A DNA stretch of 10,350 nt from Nitrospirota bacterium (GTDB lineage Bacteria > Nitrospirota > Thermodesulfovibrionia > Thermodesulfovibrionales > JdFR-85), in the NCBI GenBank assembly GCA_013151785.1, contig JAADHP010000067.1, positions 1 through 10,350 of the forward strand, given 5' to 3'. Made by a program: the position numbers and the translations under genes. Shown here in pieces: positions 7,543 to 10,350 of this stretch. The notes beneath the pieces were generated by a model, which saw nothing but the letters and a program-made list of their open reading frames with translations, was not told the origin of the DNA and made no database searches. Positions within the stretch are counted from its first letter, which is position 1. Each line of letters opens with the position of its first letter.

Positions 7543-7622
7543 CCTTAAAATAGTGATTGCCTATCCAGTCAACTTTACAGGCATACAGGTATTGCCTTCT
7601 CAGTCATTCTCGCATGCCATCC
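7543..7622 (+). repeat. 80-bp repeat, copy B (inverted relative to copy A at 1315-1394)
   Basis: It matches the reverse complement of 1315-1394 at 79 of 80 positions. The end reading CCTTAAAATAG faces the operon in both copies, so the two are in divergent orientation around it. This copy includes the left arm of the MITE-like element plus 35 bp outside that arm, so the duplicated unit is larger than the inverted-repeat element itself on this side. Confidence 0.9.
7545..7572 (-). promoter_or_regulatory. Candidate sigma-70-like promoter inside repeat copy B
   Basis: Read on the minus strand, TTGACT (7567-7572) is a strong -35-like hexamer. A 16-bp spacer leads to TTTTAA (7545-7550), a poor -10 match. 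It points toward the permease start about 90 bp downstream. No better promoter is apparent in the 86 bp between the repeat and the gene. The weak -10 makes this tentative. Confidence 0.3.
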
Positions 7623-7710
7623 AAGGCATGCTCCGAGGAGAAAATCAGGTTCACCCTCCTGAACCTCTTTGATTTTCTGAAGCCCTTCAAAGGCAATACC
7701 TGTATGCCTG
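7578..7710. mobile_element. MITE-like palindromic element with 21-bp terminal inverted repeats
   Basis: Positions 7578-7598 (beginning CAGGCATACAGG) and 7690-7710 (ending CCTGTATGCCTG) are perfect 21-bp inverted repeats. Between them lie two further palindromes. One is GCATGCC with GGCATGC around a six-base loop (7612-7631). The other is a nested stem with outer arms AGAAAATCA and TGATTTTCT and inner arms GGTTCA and TGAACC around CCCTCC (about 7640-7679). At 133 bp and without coding capacity, it fits a miniature inverted-repeat or REP-like element. No transposase is in the window and no clear target duplication was found, so the mobile nature is inferred from structure and the partial second copy. 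Confidence 0.65.
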
Positions 7711-7799
7711 CTTTTGTTCAGACCTTTTTTCTATCGGCATTTCCGGGTTATCATTGCAAAGCAGAGTCCCTATCTGACCTGTGCGGCTGTTATATCTTT

Positions 7800-8384
7800 T
7801 CATTGGTTGTTAGCCCTGTCCATTCTTGAGTGCAGAAAAATCTTGAGACGGTGGTAAAACAGCGCCAGAACCAACAGACTCAGCCCGAGCCAGACCCATC
7901 TGAGCCAGCCGTGAAGAAGATGTATAAAGGTCTCCCCTACAATATATCCTGCTGTAAAAATAACAAATGCCCAGAATGCACAATTCAGTGCCTCGTAAAA
8001 AACAAATCGTACAAAGGATAGCTCTGTAAGACCAATGCCCATGGCTCCAACTATACGCATCCCATATAGATACTGGAGAATGAAAATGGAGGTTTTGGGA
8101 TGGTTCATTATAATCCTGTTAGCCTCTTCAAAATGGGGTCTGAGTCTCCTGAATCTTGGCAGAATATATCGGATTCCGAATGTCCTGCCTATAAGGAACC
8201 AGAATATATGACCAGACCATGCACCAAGAGCAGCGGTCATCCATACACCTATGGGATTAAGAAGTCCGTCTCCAGCAAGCACTGCTGCTGTGATTAACAC
8301 ACCTTCTCCCTCCAGAAAAGTACCAGCAAAAACAGTGAGAAGGCCGTACTTTTCAATGATTATCTGAAGATTGACACCGGTCAA
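7800..8384 (-). CDS. DedA-family (VTT/SNARE-associated domain) membrane protein
   Basis: DedA proteins are inner-membrane proteins linked to lipid carrier recycling or flipping, membrane potential and envelope integrity. The 194 residues match the usual size of about 200. Seen in order: a first hydrophobic segment with FLEGEGVL (23-30), containing the family acidic pair; GxxSGHIFWFLIGRTFG (54-70), equivalent to the GxxxGDxxxYxxGRxxG region; YLYGMRIVGAMGIG (105-118) with Arg 110; and GYIVGE (146-151). Two or three further hydrophobic segments lead to a basic tail. The start is a TTG at 8384 whose bases overlap the TGA of the upstream acetyltransferase (TTGA), implying translational coupling; no upstream ATG is possible without overlapping much of that gene, and the local ribosome-binding site is weak. 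It ends the operon. Family call is good; specific substrate unknown. Confidence 0.88.
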   Translation of the reverse strand: MTGVNLQIIIEKYGLLTVFAGTFLEGEGVLITAAVLAGDGLLNPIGVWMTAALGAWSGHIFWFLIGRTFGIRYILPRFRRLRPHFEEANRIIMNHPKTSIFILQYLYGMRIVGAMGIGLTELSFVRFVFYEALNCAFWAFVIFTAGYIVGETFIHLLHGWLRWVWLGLSLLVLALFYHRLKIFLHSRMDRANNQ

Positions 8385-8896
8385 GTTTTAAACCACACAT
8401 GATGATGCTCTAAATCCAATGACATCTCGATAACTCCGTTATAATTTTCTACCCCCCTGAAACCGAGTCTCTTCCAGAAGAAAAGAGCAGATCTGTTGTC
8501 TCTTCTGACCTTGACAAATATTCTTTTTACAACAGAGTATCTCTGCAGGTTATGCAGAAGAAGATTGAACGCCCTGGTTCCATAGCCACGCCTTCTCTGG
8601 TCTTTTTCAAATATTGCCAGACTGACCTCTGCAGATTCACCTAATATCAAATTATAGAGTCCTATGAAACCGATCCTTTTTGAGTCTTGCACTATACAAT
8701 AAGCAGGTAAAAAGGTTCTCTTTGTCCACCACCAGGTAGAAAGCCACAAGGGAATCAGGCTTCTATTTCTGAGGTTAATCAACAGAATACCTTCATTTTT
8801 AAATCCCCTGGTTAGAAAGCTGGCATCAAGAATCCTCAATGGTCTCAGCATCAGGGAGCCATCTACCATAATTCTTGGAATTTTATAAAACAACAT
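8381..8896 (-). CDS. GNAT-family N-acetyltransferase
   Basis: It transfers an acetyl group from acetyl-CoA to an amine on a protein, small molecule or cell-wall precursor. The 171 residues show the GNAT order: LRPLR near the N-terminus (17-21), a beta-strand pair around IGFIGLYNL (75-83) and VSLAIF (91-96), then QRRRGYGTRAF (100-110), the Q/RxxGxG acetyl-CoA pyrophosphate loop. Next is VRRDNRSALFFWKRLGF (130-146), the classic motif B with Asn and the hydrophobic/aromatic run. The layout resembles RimJ/RimL-type enzymes. The ATG at 8896 has only a weak GGA about eight bases upstream; ATG at 8869 or 8851 (residues 10 and 16) are alternatives. It lies 42 bp after tatA and overlaps dedA by 4 bp, so it is part of the operon. 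Substrate unknown. Confidence 0.88.
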   Translation of the reverse strand: MLFYKIPRIMVDGSLMLRPLRILDASFLTRGFKNEGILLINLRNRSLIPLWLSTWWWTKRTFLPAYCIVQDSKRIGFIGLYNLILGESAEVSLAIFEKDQRRRGYGTRAFNLLLHNLQRYSVVKRIFVKVRRDNRSALFFWKRLGFRGVENYNGVIEMSLDLEHHHVWFKT

Positions 8897-8938
8897 GCCT
8901 CAATCCAGCTACAAGAATAAGGACATCCAAACCGGTAA

Positions 8939-9112
8939 TTATCTTTTTTCTATACCCGCCCTTTCTTCGGAATGATCCTCATTAAGAGACTTCTTGAAAT
9001 CCCTTATGGCCTTTCCAATGTTACTGCCCAGTGACGGAAGTTTGCTGGGACCAAAAATAACCAGGGCAATAACAAGGATTACCACCAGTTCAGGGAACCC
9101 CAGGTCAAACAT
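8939..9112 (-). CDS. tatA: TatA/TatE-family twin-arginine translocase subunit
   Basis: TatA oligomers form the membrane passage for folded proteins with twin-arginine signals, with TatC as receptor. This 57-residue protein begins MFDLGFPELVVILVIALVIF, a single short N-terminal transmembrane helix. FGPSKLPSLG follows as the family hinge (FGxxxLP), then an amphipathic helix, NIGKAIRDFKKSL (31-43), and a charged tail. It is at the short end of the TatA range, closer to TatE in length. The ATG at 9112 has AAGGAGAG just upstream, a strong ribosome-binding site. It lies 66 bp after the htrA stop. No tatC or tatB is nearby, so it must work with partners encoded elsewhere, or be an additional paralogue. 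Confidence 0.95.
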   Translation of the reverse strand: MFDLGFPELVVILVIALVIFGPSKLPSLGSNIGKAIRDFKKSLNEDHSEERAGIEKR

Positions 9113-9178
9113 GCTCTCTCCTTTCCTGATTGATTGTAAAACAGATGATAAAGCTTCTCCTCAACACCGCTTATATCC

Positions 9179-10350
9179 TCACGGTTTTATTGTAATATAA
9201 ATGTACCCTCCCTGTCTGTATACAAGAAGCAGTACACTCTCACCGGCCTTTGTTCTGGAAAGGGCATTGTCAAAATCATCCGTATTTTTTATCTCTTCCC
9301 TGTTAACCTCTGTAATAATATCTCCTCTTTTAAGGATTCCATATGCCGGGCTGTCAGCCTCTACATTGGTAACAACTACACCCTTAACATCGGGTGGTAT
9401 ATTCAAACTCTCTCTTATCTGTGGAGTCAGATTCTGTACATACACACCCTTGAGGATATTCTCCCGAATGCCCATACCCCTCTCTGCCAGTTTCTGAGGC
9501 AATTCACCAATTGTAACAGTAAGGGTCTTTTTCTTCCCGTTTCTGATAATCTTCAACTCGACAATCTTGTCAGGCCTTGTCTGGGCAACCATATTTCGAA
9601 GTTCGGTGGTATCAGCAACAGTCTTACCATTATACTCCACTATAAGGTCTCCTCTTTTAAGTCCTGCCCGGTCAGCAGGACTTCCTTTAACAACATTTGT
9701 AACAAGTGCCCCCTTGGTTGCCTTTATGCCAAGATGCTTCGCAATTTCAGGGGTAAGATTCTGTATTGTAACCCCAAGCCAGCCACGGATGACCTTTCCG
9801 TATTTTATAATACTGTCCATCACAGCCCGGGCCATATTTGAGGGAATGGCAAATCCTATGCCCATATAGCCGCCACTCTTGCTGAATATTGCTGTATTTA
9901 TTCCCACAAGTTCACCCTTTACATTGACCAGTGCTCCACCTGAGTTACCAGGATTAATGGCAGCGTCGGTCTGGATAAAGTCTTCGTAATCTGCCAGGCC
10001 TATATTAGATCTGCCCACGGCACTCACTATACCCATGGTTACAGTATGGCTGAGACCAAAAGGATTGCCGATGGCAAGCACCACATCACCAACCTTCAGT
10101 TTATCAGAATCTCCGATCCTGATAGCAGGCAGATTCTTTTCATCTATTTTGATAACCGCAAGGTCGGTTTTCGGATCAGTCCCGATTACCTTTGCATCAT
10201 ATTGTCTCTTGTCATAAAGTATTACCTTGATTTTCTCAGCGTTTCTTACCACATGGTTGTTTGTGAGTATATAGCCATCCTTTGAAACAATCACCCCGGA
10301 ACCAAGGGCGGTTGTCTTGTACTTATGTTCAGGCCCGAAGGGATAGCCAA
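9179..10350 (-). CDS. HtrA/DegP-type periplasmic serine protease, 5' end off the window
   Basis: A trypsin-fold protease/chaperone that degrades misfolded envelope proteins. The frame is open to the right edge; codons before the GTG at 10294 read GYPFGPEHKYKTTALGSG, standard HtrA sequence ahead of the catalytic His, so the true start and signal peptide lie outside. Counting from that GTG, the triad is His 14 (TNNHVV), Asp 44 (TDLAVIKI) and Ser 118 (NPGNSGGAL). PDZ1 begins near GWLGVTIQNLTP (171-182) and PDZ2 near GVYVQNLTP (283-291), each with its GDxI binding element (about 215 and 324). Two PDZ domains match DegP/DegQ/MucD rather than DegS. The second PDZ domain runs to the C-terminus with no extra domain. 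It is the promoter-proximal visible gene of the tatA-GNAT-dedA operon. Which of DegP, DegQ or MucD it corresponds to cannot be decided. Confidence 0.95.
   Translation of the reverse strand, partial: GYPFGPEHKYKTTALGSGVIVSKDGYILTNNHVVRNAEKIKVILYDKRQYDAKVIGTDPKTDLAVIKIDEKNLPAIRIGDSDKLKVGDVVLAIGNPFGLSHTVTMGIVSAVGRSNIGLADYEDFIQTDAAINPGNSGGALVNVKGELVGINTAIFSKSGGYMGIGFAIPSNMARAVMDSIIKYGKVIRGWLGVTIQNLTPEIAKHLGIKATKGALVTNVVKGSPADRAGLKRGDLIVEYNGKTVADTTELRNMVAQTRPDKIVELKIIRNGKKKTLTVTIGELPQKLAERGMGIRENILKGVYVQNLTPQIRESLNIPPDVKGVVVTNVEADSPAYGILKRGDIITEVNREEIKNTDDFDNALSRTKAGESVLLLVYRQGGYIYITIKP

Larger units (their letters stand above)
7457..7799. other. Intergenic region between the two operons, mostly repeat
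   Basis: This stretch separates the permease start from the DedA stop; both operons run leftward. It contains repeat copy B, the MITE-like element and a candidate promoter, listed separately. Between the repeat and the permease, GTAAC-TAACT-GTTAC (7516-7530) is a short inverted repeat that could be an operator, without further support. I find no convincing intrinsic terminator for the DedA operon, unless the long palindromic element serves as one. Confidence 0.6.

Noticed and set aside
7557..7829. A 90-codon open frame on the plus strand in the intergenic region
   Set aside because: It runs through the MITE-like element and into the antisense of dedA; there is no ribosome-binding site or domain similarity.
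8100..8297. Small plus-strand open frames within the dedA and acetyltransferase region
   Set aside because: They are antisense to genes with clear family motifs and have no supporting start signals.

Overview
The window is a chromosomal segment from a bacterium of moderate GC content. Gene content (a short-type alpha-glucan phosphorylase, a PMA1-type P-type ATPase, HtrA with an orphan TatA, a decayed HepT) suits an anaerobic or thermophilic Gram-negative lineage such as Nitrospirota/Thermodesulfovibrionia or the old deltaproteobacteria. That placement is an inference from overall character; there is no rRNA or marker gene to prove it.

Layout. (1) 1-427, plus strand: the 3' end of an endonuclease/exonuclease/phosphatase family gene. 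(2) 428-938: a gene-free stretch of about 510 bp with a 7-bp tandem repeat cluster (483-558) and an imperfect inverted-repeat element (580-723). (3) 939-1245, minus strand: a broken HepT-like (DUF86) toxin gene with its middle deleted and no MntA partner beside it. (4) 1315-1394: an 80-bp repeat that recurs inverted at 7543-7622 (79/80 identical). (5) 1428-7456, minus strand: a tight three-gene operon, transcribed APC-family permease, then type IIIA (proton) P-type ATPase, then alpha-glucan phosphorylase, with gaps of only 11 and 12 bp. (6) 7457-7799: non-coding DNA holding the second repeat copy inside a MITE-like palindromic element (133 bp, 21-bp perfect terminal inverted repeats at 7578-7598 and 7690-7710). 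(7) 7800 to beyond 10350, minus strand: an envelope-flavoured operon, transcribed htrA/degP-like protease (5' end off the window), tatA, a GNAT acetyltransferase, and a DedA-family membrane protein.

How the genes may work together. The permease-ATPase-phosphorylase operon couples solute import, proton extrusion at ATP cost, and phosphorolytic release of glucose-1-phosphate from storage glucan, so an energy or pH-stress role is plausible but inferred. The whole operon sits between the two inverted repeat copies: one lies 34 bp past the phosphorylase stop, the other 86 bp upstream of the permease start. It therefore looks like a discrete cassette that could invert or move. The htrA-tatA-GNAT-dedA operon fits periplasmic quality control, twin-arginine export and membrane maintenance.

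I see no CRISPR array, transposase, integrase, tRNA or rRNA gene. The most unusual signals are the inverted-repeat bracket around the operon, the MITE-like element, a candidate promoter carried inside the repeat, the eroded HepT locus and the heptanucleotide repeat cluster.
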